Source: Bacteroidales bacterium (GTDB lineage: Bacteria > Bacteroidota > Bacteroidia > Bacteroidales > VadinHA17). From it: a DNA stretch of 36,064 nt. Positions 26,516 to 36,064 of the stretch are shown here, piece after piece. A program made the position numbers and the translations under genes. Location of the stretch: NCBI GenBank assembly GCA_016936435.1, contig JAFGXX010000129.1, forward strand, positions 1 to 36,064. Reading direction: 5' to 3'. The notes beneath the pieces are model-generated. The model saw only the letters and a program-made list of their open reading frames with translations. It had not been told where the DNA came from and did no database searches. The first letter of the stretch is position 1; each line of letters starts with the position of its first letter.

Positions 26516-27805
26516 ATGAAAGAAAAGAAAGTTGATATATTATATTCCGACCAGGTAAGCGAGATTATCTCCAATCCACCACGTAAAATTGTACGCCTGG
26601 GGACCTTTGTTATTTCATCCGTTTTTATACTTCTACTCATACTGTCGTGGCTCATTAAATACCCCGACATCATACCTGCTCCTGTTGAAATTACGACCAC
26701 CTTTCCTCCGGCAACACTTGTATCAAAAATAACAGGGCCCATTATTAAATTATACGTAAAAAACGGGCAAAAGGTTTCGAAAAACACTATTCTGGCCGTC
26801 ATGCAGACAGCAGCATCAATTGAAGAATTAGGAATTCTCGTTACAGTTACGGATACGCTGGATAATCCTGCGGACCTGGATCCCGAAGACCTTCCTGTTC
26901 TGACACAACTCGGTGAAATTCAGCCTTTTTACGCTTCATTTCTAAGGTCGGTTACCGACTATAACACGTATGTAAAAAATGATATATACGGTTACCGGAT
27001 CAAATCGGCATCTGAAGAAATATCGGCTTTGAATGATCACATAGGACGTTTAAGAACGAAGGAAAGATTTCTTGAGGAAAACCTCGGACTGGAACTGAAA
27101 AAATACAGAAGGGATTCTCTTCTTTTCAACAATAAGGTTATTTCAGAAAGCGCCTGGGAAGTTTCACGGCAGGCATGGAACAGCAGCAGGCTCTCTCTGC
27201 AGGAAGTGAAGCTGGAAGAGTCGTCACAGACTATCGTACTGACCCAAAAACGCCAGATCCTGCAGGATTATATTATTATGAGAGAAGAGGAACGTGAAAA
27301 ACTGGCTTCCCAACTATACGAAAGCTGGCAGAACCTTGTTGCTGAAACGAAAATATGGAAAAATAAATACCTTCTCGTTTCTCCATTCGATGGCGTTGTA
27401 ACTTTTACAAGGTACTGGAGCGAAAATCAGGCTGTACTGGCCGATGAGCCTGTTCTTACAGTGGTACCTGAAGATACCGGCGATTACATAGGGAGGATAA
27501 AACTAAGTATGCAGCGTTCGGGCAAAGTCACTGTCGGACGTGATGTAAATATTAAACTCAGTGGCTATCCATATCTCGAATACGGAATGGTAAGAGGCGT
27601 TATCATATCAAAATCGCTGGTCCCCTCAGGCGACTCCTACATGATCGAAGTCTCACTGCCTGATGGTCTGACCACATTGTACGGAAAAAAGCTGGATTTT
27701 ACCCAAAACATGCAGGGAATAGCAGAAGTAGTCACCGACGACCTCAGGTTGTTGCAGAAAATAGTAAATCCGCTGAGGCACCTTATCTCAAAAAACAGAA
27801 ATTAA
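26516..27805 (+). CDS. HlyD-family secretion adaptor
   Basis: 429 residues. Short cytoplasmic N-terminus, one membrane helix (about 29-48), lipoyl half ITGPIIKLYVKNGQKVSKNTILAVM, a long coiled-coil hairpin (about 155-270), the second lipoyl half LVSPFDGVVTFTRYWSENQ, and a beta-barrel ending. It links the C39 exporter to an outer membrane channel. The start ATG lies 9 bases after the exporter stop, so they are one operon. It converges on the small membrane protein gene; both stops sit in one TTAA, a 4-base overlap. Confidence 0.92.
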   Translation: MKEKKVDILYSDQVSEIISNPPRKIVRLGTFVISSVFILLLILSWLIKYPDIIPAPVEITTTFPPATLVSKITGPIIKLYVKNGQKVSKNTILAVMQTAASIEELGILVTVTDTLDNPADLDPEDLPVLTQLGEIQPFYASFLRSVTDYNTYVKNDIYGYRIKSASEEISALNDHIGRLRTKERFLEENLGLELKKYRRDSLLFNNKVISESAWEVSRQAWNSSRLSLQEVKLEESSQTIVLTQKRQILQDYIIMREEEREKLASQLYESWQNLVAETKIWKNKYLLVSPFDGVVTFTRYWSENQAVLADEPVLTVVPEDTGDYIGRIKLSMQRSGKVTVGRDVNIKLSGYPYLEYGMVRGVIISKSLVPSGDSYMIEVSLPDGLTTLYGKKLDFTQNMQGIAEVVTDDLRLLQKIVNPLRHLISKNRN

Positions 27806-27990
27806 TTGTTACGCCGGCCTGAATAAGGCTCATAGTCGTCATCATTATTACCGGAAAACGAACCTTTTGCTCCGGGTGTTCCGGTACTGCCATTATCCTC
27901 TCCGGCCTTCTTTTTCATATATCTTCTGTATAAGTTAAATCCGGCTGCCAGAAGGATTACTGCAAAGATTATGATGTCTTTTGTTTCCAT
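27802..27990 (-). CDS. Small single-helix membrane protein of unknown function
   Basis: 62 residues: METKDIIIFAVILLAAGFNL forms a membrane helix (about 5-19), then a basic patch (YRRYMKKK) and a Gly/Asn/Asp-rich, probably disordered tail ending EPYSGRRNN. The clear amphitopic pattern and the neat convergent fit with the HlyD gene support a real gene. I do not recognise the family. It may be unrelated to the peptide module or could act as a small membrane partner; the sequence does not decide. Confidence 0.6.
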   Translation of the reverse strand: METKDIIIFAVILLAAGFNLYRRYMKKKAGEDNGSTGTPGAKGSFSGNNDDDYEPYSGRRNN

Positions 27991-28164
27991 TGCTTGTACG
28001 TATTAAACTTTTAAACCTGTATTGGCGTAATTAAGCTGGATTCAAAGATATTATTTATTGAGAAAACCTGATCTGAAAAAATGATTTCCGATGTTTGCGG
28101 TAAAAAATCATCATACAATGTGCCGGCACAGGATTTTTGAGGCTGCCGCTTTTTTATGTAAAAC

Positions 28165-28196
28165 TTTGAGTTTTAATAAATATTTCAATATTTTCG
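28165..28196 (+). promoter_or_regulatory. Promoter of the DUF349 gene
   Basis: TTTG (28165-28168), a 20-base spacer, and TATTTTCG (28189-28196), one mismatch from TAnnTTTG. Spacing is ideal for the Bacteroidetes primary sigma factor. The start of transcription would be near 28203. The stretch 27991-28267 shows no gene. Confidence 0.55.
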
Positions 28197-28267
28197 TACC
28201 GTTAAAATTTTGTGGTCAATTGATGACCATCGAAGAGTAATGAGAGCGAAACAAGAAAGGATTGGAA

Positions 28268-30256
28268 ATGATAGAGAAAGATCCGGATGACTCTGTTCTG
28301 AATGAAGAACAATCCGGGGCATCTGATGATGCCTCCGGAACTGAGAAAAACGAACAGGCTGAAAAAGCGAAAGAATCCGATTCACCTGAAACAGCAGACG
28401 AAGAACCCAAAGGCGAAGGTGAAAAGGAAGAAAAAACAAGAAAGAGACCGCGCACAACAAGAAATCAGGAGCTTGAGGAGTCTGAAACTGAAGAAGAGTC
28501 GGACGAAGGTGATGATTCAGGACTTCCTCCTGTCGACTATTCAGGGTATTCCAAGCTTGAACTTGTTGATACACTTATCCTGATAATTGAAAACAGGCCT
28601 CCGTCTGAGATAAAGGGTGATGTTGAGCGTATAAAGGTTCTTTTTTATAAAAAACTCAAACAGGAAGCTGACGATCGTAAGAATAAATTCCTTGCTGACG
28701 GTGGAAAAGCGGAGGATTACCGGGCATGGATAGATCCCGATGAAGCCCGCATAAAACATATTCTGGAAAAATACAGGGAGAAAAGATCAGACTATAACAA
28801 GGTTCAGGAAGCCGAAAAAATTGAGAACCTTAAAAAGAAATATGACATAATAGACAAGATTAAAGAACTTGTCAACCGCGAGGAATCAATAAACAAAACT
28901 TTTCAGGAATTCCGTTCACTGCAGAATGAGTGGCATTCAACAGGTATCGTCCCACAAAATTCGCTCAAGGACCTCTGGGAGAATTACCATCACAATGTCG
29001 AGATCTTCTACGATTACATTAAAATCAACAAAGAACTCCGTGATCTCGATCTTAAGAAGAATATGGAGGCGAAGGTAGTACTTTGTGAAAAGGCTGAAGA
29101 GCTTCTCCTCGAGCCAAATCCTGTTAATGCTTTCAGACTTCTGCAGGATTATCACAACCAGTGGCGGGAAATAGGCCCCGTTCCTCAGGAATCAAAAAAC
29201 GAATTGTGGGACAGATTCAGGGAGATAACATCCCAGATAAATAAAAGACACCACGAATATTTCGAAAAACAAAAAGAGGAACAGAGAAAGAACCTCGAAT
29301 CAAAAATTGCTCTCTGCGAGGAGGTCGAGGCCATAAATCAATCGGAAATAAAAAACTTCAGGGAGTTTGACGATAAAGCCGACAAGATAGTTGCACTGCA
29401 GAAGATGTGGCGTACTATCGGATTTGCTCCCAGAAAACAGAATAACAAGGTATACCAGAGATTTCGTGATGCCTGTGATGCTTTTTTCGAAAAGAAAAGA
29501 GGTTTTTATGCCGATAATAAGGAGATCCAGCAAAACAACCTCCAGATGAAAATCAACCTCTGTATTCAGGCTGAAGCTCTGCAGGACAGTAACGACTGGA
29601 AGGAGACATCAGACACGCTTATCAGACTTCAGAAGGAATGGAAGGAAGTAGGCCCGGTGCCCAGAAAACAATCAGACAAGTGCTGGAAAAGATTCAGAAA
29701 GGCCTGCGATCATTTCTTTGAGAGAAAATCCGGTCATTTCGCCGAACTAGATACCTCATATGAAGACAACCTGAAGGCAAAGATTGCCATCATCGAAGAA
29801 CTGGAAAGCTTTGAGCCCGGACAGGATGTTCAGGCTGCCTTCGAAAAACTGAAGGATCTTCAGCGGAAATGGACAGAAATAGGTTTTGTCCCCTTCAACA
29901 AAAAAGAAGAAATAACCAACAGATACAGGAATGCCCTGAATAAGGAATTTGATAAATTGAAAATCGGGGATGATGATAAAAGCATCCTTAAATACAGGAA
30001 TAAACTTGAAAATCTCAAATCAAATCCCAAAGCATCACGGAAAGTAAGGAATGAACGTGACAAATTCCTGACCCGTATAAAACAGCTTGAGAACGACATA
30101 GTACTGTGGGAAAACAATATCGGATTCTTTGCAAAATCGACCAAAGCCGATAACATGATCCGCGAAGTGGAAGATAAAATAGAGAACGCAAAGAAGATGA
30201 TAAAAATATTCGAGGAAAAAGTCAAAATGATCGACCAGTCAGGCCTGGATGATTAG
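28268..30256 (+). CDS. Multi-repeat DUF349 coiled-coil protein
   Basis: 662 residues from the ATG at 28268, which sits 7 bases after AAGAAAGG; a TTG at 28262 is the alternative. The first about 85 residues are very acidic and disordered. Five DUF349 repeats follow, each with the W-x3-G-x-(V/A)P core: NEWHSTGIVPQ, NQWREIGPVPQ, KMWRTIGFAPR, KEWKEVGPVPR and RKWTEIGFVPF. The C-terminal about 80 residues are a coiled coil. No catalytic residues are seen. DUF349 is widespread in Bacteroidota and its role is poorly known. It lies 37 bases before pyrG and may be co-transcribed. Confidence 0.85.
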   Translation: MIEKDPDDSVLNEEQSGASDDASGTEKNEQAEKAKESDSPETADEEPKGEGEKEEKTRKRPRTTRNQELEESETEEESDEGDDSGLPPVDYSGYSKLELVDTLILIIENRPPSEIKGDVERIKVLFYKKLKQEADDRKNKFLADGGKAEDYRAWIDPDEARIKHILEKYREKRSDYNKVQEAEKIENLKKKYDIIDKIKELVNREESINKTFQEFRSLQNEWHSTGIVPQNSLKDLWENYHHNVEIFYDYIKINKELRDLDLKKNMEAKVVLCEKAEELLLEPNPVNAFRLLQDYHNQWREIGPVPQESKNELWDRFREITSQINKRHHEYFEKQKEEQRKNLESKIALCEEVEAINQSEIKNFREFDDKADKIVALQKMWRTIGFAPRKQNNKVYQRFRDACDAFFEKKRGFYADNKEIQQNNLQMKINLCIQAEALQDSNDWKETSDTLIRLQKEWKEVGPVPRKQSDKCWKRFRKACDHFFERKSGHFAELDTSYEDNLKAKIAIIEELESFEPGQDVQAAFEKLKDLQRKWTEIGFVPFNKKEEITNRYRNALNKEFDKLKIGDDDKSILKYRNKLENLKSNPKASRKVRNERDKFLTRIKQLENDIVLWENNIGFFAKSTKADNMIREVEDKIENAKKMIKIFEEKVKMIDQSGLDD

Positions 30257-30263
30257 ATCATGA

Positions 30264-31898
<1,635 letters not shown>

Positions 31899-31940
31899 TC
31901 TTGTGTTGATATTTTGATTAGAAATATTTAAAAAGAGAGA

Positions 31941-33920
31941 ATGGATAAGAACACAATTACCGGTATAATTCTGATTTTTGCGATTTTCGTCGGGTTCAGT
32001 ATATACAATAACCAAAAAGCCAACAAGGGTTTCAGGGAAGCTGTAGCTACTGCCGAGGCTCAGATATCACAGGGAAATCTTGAAAGAGCCCGTACAGAAT
32101 ATGTTAACGCGCTCAGGTTTAAACCAAATAACCCTGAAGTGCTGGCCGAATTAAATAAACTGAACGAAAAACTTGGTATCAGTGCCGGCACTGCATCGGA
32201 AATCGCCGATACTTCTTCAGGAACTTCAACAACAAATATACCTGCAATTACTCCGGCACCTGAAAGAACACAACAGGACCTGACTGAGGTCTCTGGTCCT
32301 TTCTCCGGGGCTTCATCAGGAGAAAATGAATTTATAACCCTCGAAAACAACCTTCTGGAACTTAAAATATCCCAAAAGGGAGGCAGAGTCTATTCAGCAC
32401 GGCTGAAAGACTACCAGACTCACGATTCAATGCCCCTTATACTCTTTTCCGGAGATTCAACAGTTTTTGGCTTCAACTTCTTCACATCCGATAACAGGGT
32501 TGTTCAGACAAATGAACTCTTTTTTACCCTTCAGTCAGGCGAAAAATCCGTCATGGTAAGTGAAAGCGCGGAAACTGTGGCACTAAGATTATATGCCGCA
32601 GATGATAAATACATCGAATACCGCTATACACTTGAACCTGATAAATATTCTGTGGATTTCGATGTTGTCTTCAGTAACCTTACAGGGATTATCCCAGCAA
32701 ACCAGACTAATATAACCCTCGACTGGCGAATGTATATACCTCAGCAGGAAAAGGGCAGAGATAATGAAGATAATTATTCAACAATAAAATATAAGTATTA
32801 TGAGGATGAAGTAGCCGGACTGAGGCTCAGGTCACAGAAGGAAACGGATACTGAAGATATAACAACACGGTTGAACTGGGTAGCCTTTCAGGATCAGTTT
32901 TTCTCTTCGGTGCTGATCGCCGGCGATTATTTTCAAAGCGGATCCGTATCATCACTCCGTACGGTAAATTCTCCGAAATACCACCGTTACTTCACCGCTG
33001 AACTTGCTGTCCCCTATATCTCTGGTACGGAATCAAAAATCGATCTGGGATTCTACTTTGGCCCCAATCATATCGGGACTCTCAGAAAAGAAGGACAGGA
33101 ACTTGAAAAAATTGTCTTCCTCGGAAGAAATATAATCGGATGGATAAGCAGATTTGTCATCATTCCTGTTTTCAACTGGCTCGAAAAATATATTAGCAGC
33201 TATGGCATAATCATTCTTATTCTGACCGTCCTTATTAAGCTTGTGCTGTTCCCGCTTACATATAAGTCATTTCAGTCGACTGCAAAAATGGGTATACTTA
33301 AACCAATGGTCGATGAAATAGGCAAAAAATTCCCGAAACAGGAGGACGCCATGAAAAAGCAGCAGGCTACAATGGACCTCTATAAAAGAGCAGGCGTTAA
33401 CCCTATGGGAGGCTGCCTGCCTATGCTTCTTCAGTTTCCTATCCTGTTTGCCATGTTCAGGTTCTTTCCTGTCTCAATAGAGCTGAGGCAGGAAGCATTC
33501 CTGTGGGCAAGCGATCTGTCGACCTACGACTCAATCCTGAACCTTCCTTTTACAATTCCGATGTACGGAAACCACGTGAGTCTCTTTACCATCCTCATGA
33601 CCGTGTCATCTCTTCTCACCATGAAAATGACTGGTACTTCTCCCGGAAGCGATCAGCCCGGTATGAAGATCATGATGTACATGATGCCCGTAATGTTCAT
33701 GGTTATACTGAATAAATTTTCAGCAGGGCTTACCTATTACTATTTTCTGGCAAACATGCTGACATGGATACAGAATATTGTGATGAAGAGATTCATCAAT
33801 GCCGATGAGGTGCTTGCAACTCTTGAGGCGAACAAAAAGAAACCTGTCCCAAAATCCAAGTGGCAGCAGCGACTTGAATCCGCAGCAAAACAGAGAGGTA
33901 TAAATCCTTCACGTAAATAG
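31941..33920 (+). CDS. yidC: Membrane protein insertase
   Basis: 659 residues. N-terminal membrane helix (ITGIILIFAIFVGFSIY), a large periplasmic beta domain (about 110-370), then the conserved 60-kDa insertase core from about 405 with five helices (SYGIIILILTVLIKLVLFPL, GGCLPMLLQFPILFAMFRF, GLTYYYFLANMLTWIQNI). It inserts and folds inner membrane proteins. Residues 27-80 form an extra helical TPR-like segment (EAQISQGNLERARTEYVNAL, FKPNNPE) right after the first helix, not typical of YidC. It follows pyrG by 42 bases and ends before a clear terminator. Confidence 0.96.
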   Translation: MDKNTITGIILIFAIFVGFSIYNNQKANKGFREAVATAEAQISQGNLERARTEYVNALRFKPNNPEVLAELNKLNEKLGISAGTASEIADTSSGTSTTNIPAITPAPERTQQDLTEVSGPFSGASSGENEFITLENNLLELKISQKGGRVYSARLKDYQTHDSMPLILFSGDSTVFGFNFFTSDNRVVQTNELFFTLQSGEKSVMVSESAETVALRLYAADDKYIEYRYTLEPDKYSVDFDVVFSNLTGIIPANQTNITLDWRMYIPQQEKGRDNEDNYSTIKYKYYEDEVAGLRLRSQKETDTEDITTRLNWVAFQDQFFSSVLIAGDYFQSGSVSSLRTVNSPKYHRYFTAELAVPYISGTESKIDLGFYFGPNHIGTLRKEGQELEKIVFLGRNIIGWISRFVIIPVFNWLEKYISSYGIIILILTVLIKLVLFPLTYKSFQSTAKMGILKPMVDEIGKKFPKQEDAMKKQQATMDLYKRAGVNPMGGCLPMLLQFPILFAMFRFFPVSIELRQEAFLWASDLSTYDSILNLPFTIPMYGNHVSLFTILMTVSSLLTMKMTGTSPGSDQPGMKIMMYMMPVMFMVILNKFSAGLTYYYFLANMLTWIQNIVMKRFINADEVLATLEANKKKPVPKSKWQQRLESAAKQRGINPSRK

Positions 33921-33924
33921 TCGC

Positions 33925-33960
33925 GGTTTAGTTTTTTTGTTAAAAATCATTAAACCTTTT
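33925..33960 (+). terminator. Intrinsic terminator after yidC
   Basis: Arms GGTTTA (33925-33930) and TAAACC (33951-33956), with inner TTTTT/AAAAA pairing, followed by TTTT. It begins 5 bases after the yidC stop codon. Confidence 0.7.
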
Positions 33961-33967
33961 CCTGACT

Positions 33968-33999
33968 AAAGAATAATAATCTATTTTTAGTTATTCTTT
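33968..33999 (+). promoter_or_regulatory. Inverted repeat upstream of the LacI-type gene
   Basis: Perfect 9-base arms AAAGAATAA and TTATTCTTT, 14 bases apart, ending 12 bases before the start codon. It could be an operator for self-control or a hairpin in the 5' leader. The AGGGGA ribosome site follows directly. Confidence 0.45.
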
Positions 34000-34011
34000 C
34001 AAACAGGGGAA

Positions 34012-35046
34012 ATGTCTAAAAAATTTAAAAACAAAGATTTAGCCGCCAGGCTGGGGGTGTCCGGCACACTGGTATCCCTCGTGCTCAATAATAAAGGTGA
34101 TCAGCACGGTATCAGCAAAGCGACCCAGGAAAAGGTACTTATGGTAGCCAAACAGATGGGCTACTTCAATACACTTTATGAGAATAATTCTACTTCTCCG
34201 GCTGAAGAAACGCCAGGTGTTATAGGAATGATAGTATCGTCGATGAGCGATCACTTCATCTGCGGCATCACTCCTTACCTTCATGATGCTCTTACCGGGA
34301 TCGGATTTGGATTTTCGCTGATAACCAGAGACCCTGATGACATTCGCTTTGACCGCCTTATCAGCGCTTTCAGGAAATTCTTTAGCGGAATGATACTGGT
34401 TGGCGATGCAGCCGATGAATCTTCAATACGGGCTCTGAGGAATGCCGATTATCCATTTGTTGTTCTGGATAGTAACAACATGCATGGAAGGATAAATGCC
34501 GTGAACACCGATTTCAAAGCCGGAGCCGGCCTTATCGCGAATCATATCGGGAAAATGGGCTACAGAAATATTGTTATTGTCACCGGTAAACATAGCGGAA
34601 AGGTGAGTACCCATCACACTGAAATTCTCGAAGATGCTGTTTTAAAATTACGGGGGATTAATAAACCCGTGATATTGGAGCTTGAAAAAATAAATACTGC
34701 CGACGAATTTAATTTCAATCAGATAGAAACTTTACTCCGGCCTCCTTTCAGGGCAGAAGTGTTCATCACAACACGGTCATCACTTGTTTATCCGTTGCTC
34801 AGATTCATGGGCCGCAAAAAACAACGTATACCACAGGATGTTGCATTGATATCGGCAGAAGAGGGGATAGGCTTCGACCTGCTAAATCCACCGGTTACAT
34901 GTCTGAGCAAACCTCTGGCATCAATGGCAATGAAAACCGCGAACATGATCTGGACCGAAATAAAGAATGCCGGTAAAAGCAAATACAAAAGACAGGTAAG
35001 CACAGTGCCAGAGCTTATAGTGAGAAATTCCTGCGGAAACATCTGA
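34012..35046 (+). CDS. LacI-family transcriptional regulator
   Basis: 344 residues. The N-terminal helix-turn-helix KNKDLAARLGVSGTLVSLVLNNKG and hinge region (KATQEKVLMVAKQMGY) are typical of LacI/PurR. The rest is a periplasmic-binding-like sugar-sensing domain starting GVIGMIVSSMSDHF, with DADESSI-like and NAVNTDFKAGAGLIANHI blocks. A good AGGGG ribosome site precedes the ATG. The ligand is unknown: no sugar genes are adjacent. Palindromes lie both upstream (33968-33999) and downstream (35078-35095) of it. Confidence 0.92.
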   Translation: MSKKFKNKDLAARLGVSGTLVSLVLNNKGDQHGISKATQEKVLMVAKQMGYFNTLYENNSTSPAEETPGVIGMIVSSMSDHFICGITPYLHDALTGIGFGFSLITRDPDDIRFDRLISAFRKFFSGMILVGDAADESSIRALRNADYPFVVLDSNNMHGRINAVNTDFKAGAGLIANHIGKMGYRNIVIVTGKHSGKVSTHHTEILEDAVLKLRGINKPVILELEKINTADEFNFNQIETLLRPPFRAEVFITTRSSLVYPLLRFMGRKKQRIPQDVALISAEEGIGFDLLNPPVTCLSKPLASMAMKTANMIWTEIKNAGKSKYKRQVSTVPELIVRNSCGNI

Positions 35047-35077
35047 TATACATAATATTATCATCTTAAGGTTTATT

Positions 35078-35095
35078 TTTCAACACCTGTTGAAA
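35078..35095. promoter_or_regulatory. 18-base palindrome, possible operator or terminator
   Basis: TTTCAACA, CC, TGTTGAAA: perfect 8-base arms with a 2-base centre. It lies 32 bases after the LacI gene stop and 17 bases before the -33 element of the riboswitch promoter. It is symmetric enough to be a protein-binding site. As RNA it would also form a short hairpin, with only a poor T tract. Confidence 0.45.
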
Positions 35096-35111
35096 TATTA
35101 CTGAGAAATAA

Positions 35112-35144
35112 TTGGATCATCATTACCGATTAAGTTTATCTTTG
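35112..35144 (+). promoter_or_regulatory. Promoter of the riboswitch-receptor transcript
   Basis: TTGG (35112-35115), a 21-base spacer, and TATCTTTG (35137-35144), a full TAnnTTTG match. The expected transcription start, near 35150, is where the riboswitch P1 stem begins, which supports the call. Confidence 0.65.
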
Positions 35145-35147
35145 TAT

Positions 35148-35341
35148 CGTTCTGGTGTTGCAGTGATAATTGATCAATGCAATGAAAAGGGAATGCGGTC
35201 ATAATCCGCAACAGTACCCGCTGCTGTGAAGCCTGATCACGAATGCCGTGATGATGGTCACTCAATAACCTGCCACTGTTCCATTAAGGGAATGGGAAGG
35301 CTTTGAGAGACCGGGACGAGTCAGAAGACCTGCCAGAATGA
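35148..35341 (+). ncRNA. Cobalamin (B12) riboswitch
   Basis: Conserved core pieces are present in order: GGGAATGCGG, the TCCGCAACAGTACCCGC block, GCTGTGA, the B12 box GCCACTG (35272-35278), GGGAAGG, and GACCGGGACGAGTCAGAAGACC. P1 closes with TTCTGG (35150-35155) and CCAGAA (35333-35338). It binds adenosyl- or methylcobalamin and represses the downstream outer membrane receptor when the vitamin is plentiful. The remaining 115 bases to the receptor start hold the switching arm described in the findings. Confidence 0.95.
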
Positions 35342-35456
35342 GCCATATTCTAAGCTTTCGGGAAAAAAAGCACCGGATCATTCATTCTGAATCCCCTTTA
35401 TTCCCCTGCAGGCCCCTGAAAATGGTATGCTTGTTTAACTTATTAATAATTTTCAG

Positions 35457-36064
35457 ATGACCAGTCTATTCAGAGCAGTCTTCTTAACATTGTTGCTGCT
35501 GTCATTTTCGGGACTCAAAGCCCAGGTTTCTTTCTATCGTGATACACTCAGGATAGATGAAGTAATAATAACCCGTAAACAGATCAGCTCCGATCAGCCG
35601 GGATATAAATTTTTCAACGTCGATTCGGGAAAACTTATGAATTTTTCACAGCTTACCCTTAACGATGTACTTAGAGAAACATCTCCTCTTTATATCAAGG
35701 AATATGGTGCAGGTCTTACAGCAACTTCTTCTTTCAGGGGAACTTCCGCAGGACACACAAAGGTTACCTGGAATGGTGTGAATATAAACGATCCGATGCT
35801 GGGACAAACTGACTTCTCCCTTATTCCTGCAATAATGGCCGACAATATCCTTGTAAGTTTCGGTGGAGCTTCAATGGATCTTGGCAGCGGAGGCATAGGA
35901 GGTGTCATAAACATCGAAAATGAACCAGTGTGGAGAAAGAAAACACTGATAGCGGCTTCTCCTTCAGCCGGCAGCTTTGGCAGGTATTCCGGATTGCTTA
36001 AAATAAGTACAGGGACAGAAGTATTTCAGTCAGTTACAAGAGTATTCCTAAACTCTGCACTGAA
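35457..36064 (+). CDS. TonB-dependent outer membrane receptor, BtuB-like (3' truncated by window)
   Basis: The first 202 residues are visible. Signal peptide MTSLFRAVFLTLLLLSFSGL, cut after KA, then a TonB-box-like LRIDEVIITRKQ and a plug domain: LTLNDVLRETSPLYIKEYG, FRGTSAGHTKVTWNGVNINDP and GGASMDLGSGGIGGVINI. It imports a large ligand through the outer membrane using TonB energy. The B12 riboswitch right upstream makes cobalamin or a related corrinoid the likely cargo. The barrel lies beyond the window. Confidence 0.9.
   Translation, partial: MTSLFRAVFLTLLLLSFSGLKAQVSFYRDTLRIDEVIITRKQISSDQPGYKFFNVDSGKLMNFSQLTLNDVLRETSPLYIKEYGAGLTATSSFRGTSAGHTKVTWNGVNINDPMLGQTDFSLIPAIMADNILVSFGGASMDLGSGGIGGVINIENEPVWRKKTLIAASPSAGSFGRYSGLLKISTGTEVFQSVTRVFLNSAL

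Overview
The window looks like a chromosomal segment of a Bacteroidota member, probably Bacteroidales-like. Reasons: repeated TAnnTTTG (-7 type) promoter elements in front of genes, a DUF4293 protein, a PorE-like TPR/PD40/OmpA lipoprotein, a multi-repeat DUF349 protein, the long Bacteroidetes form of YidC, and a double-glycine leader peptide of Bacteroidales type. The species cannot be named from the sequence.

Layout. 1-2390: end of a surface-polysaccharide locus (3' end of an O-antigen ligase, a WecA/MraY-type sugar-phosphate transferase, and a Wzz-like protein on the minus strand). 2439-3305: nucleoside phosphorylase. 3351-8844 (minus): tripartite RND efflux operon (adaptor, HAE1-type pump, TolC). 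9093-16311: mostly housekeeping genes, namely DUF4293, pyrB-pyrI, a YigZ/IMPACT protein, a GroES-like protein with a lone receiver protein, a NamZ/DUF1343 muramidase, a lipoprotein 5'-nucleotidase and QueE. 16313-18253: PorE-like OmpA lipoprotein. 28268-33920: DUF349 protein, CTP synthase and YidC. 34012-end: a LacI-type regulator, then a cobalamin riboswitch and the start of a BtuB-like TonB-dependent receptor.

The most interesting part is a roughly 9.5 kb module at 18327-27805. It holds an overlooked 47-codon gene (20153-20296, minus) for a peptide with a classic Gly-Gly leader ending MRKVRGG and an 18-residue core. It also holds a complete C39-peptidase ABC exporter and its HlyD-type adaptor, which are the machinery that cuts and exports such peptides. 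Around these sit a large secreted TPR-CHAT caspase-like protease anchored by a C-terminal membrane helix, an ECF-type sigma factor, a membrane TPR protein shaped like an anti-sigma factor, and a short histidine kinase with a lost ATP-lid motif. The genes form two divergent pairs: peptide/CHAT and sigma/exporter. I infer a secreted-peptide signalling or toxin circuit in which the exporter delivers the mature peptide to the compartment where the CHAT protease lies, and the sigma factor with its regulators controls output. The parts can be read from the sequence; the wiring is inference.
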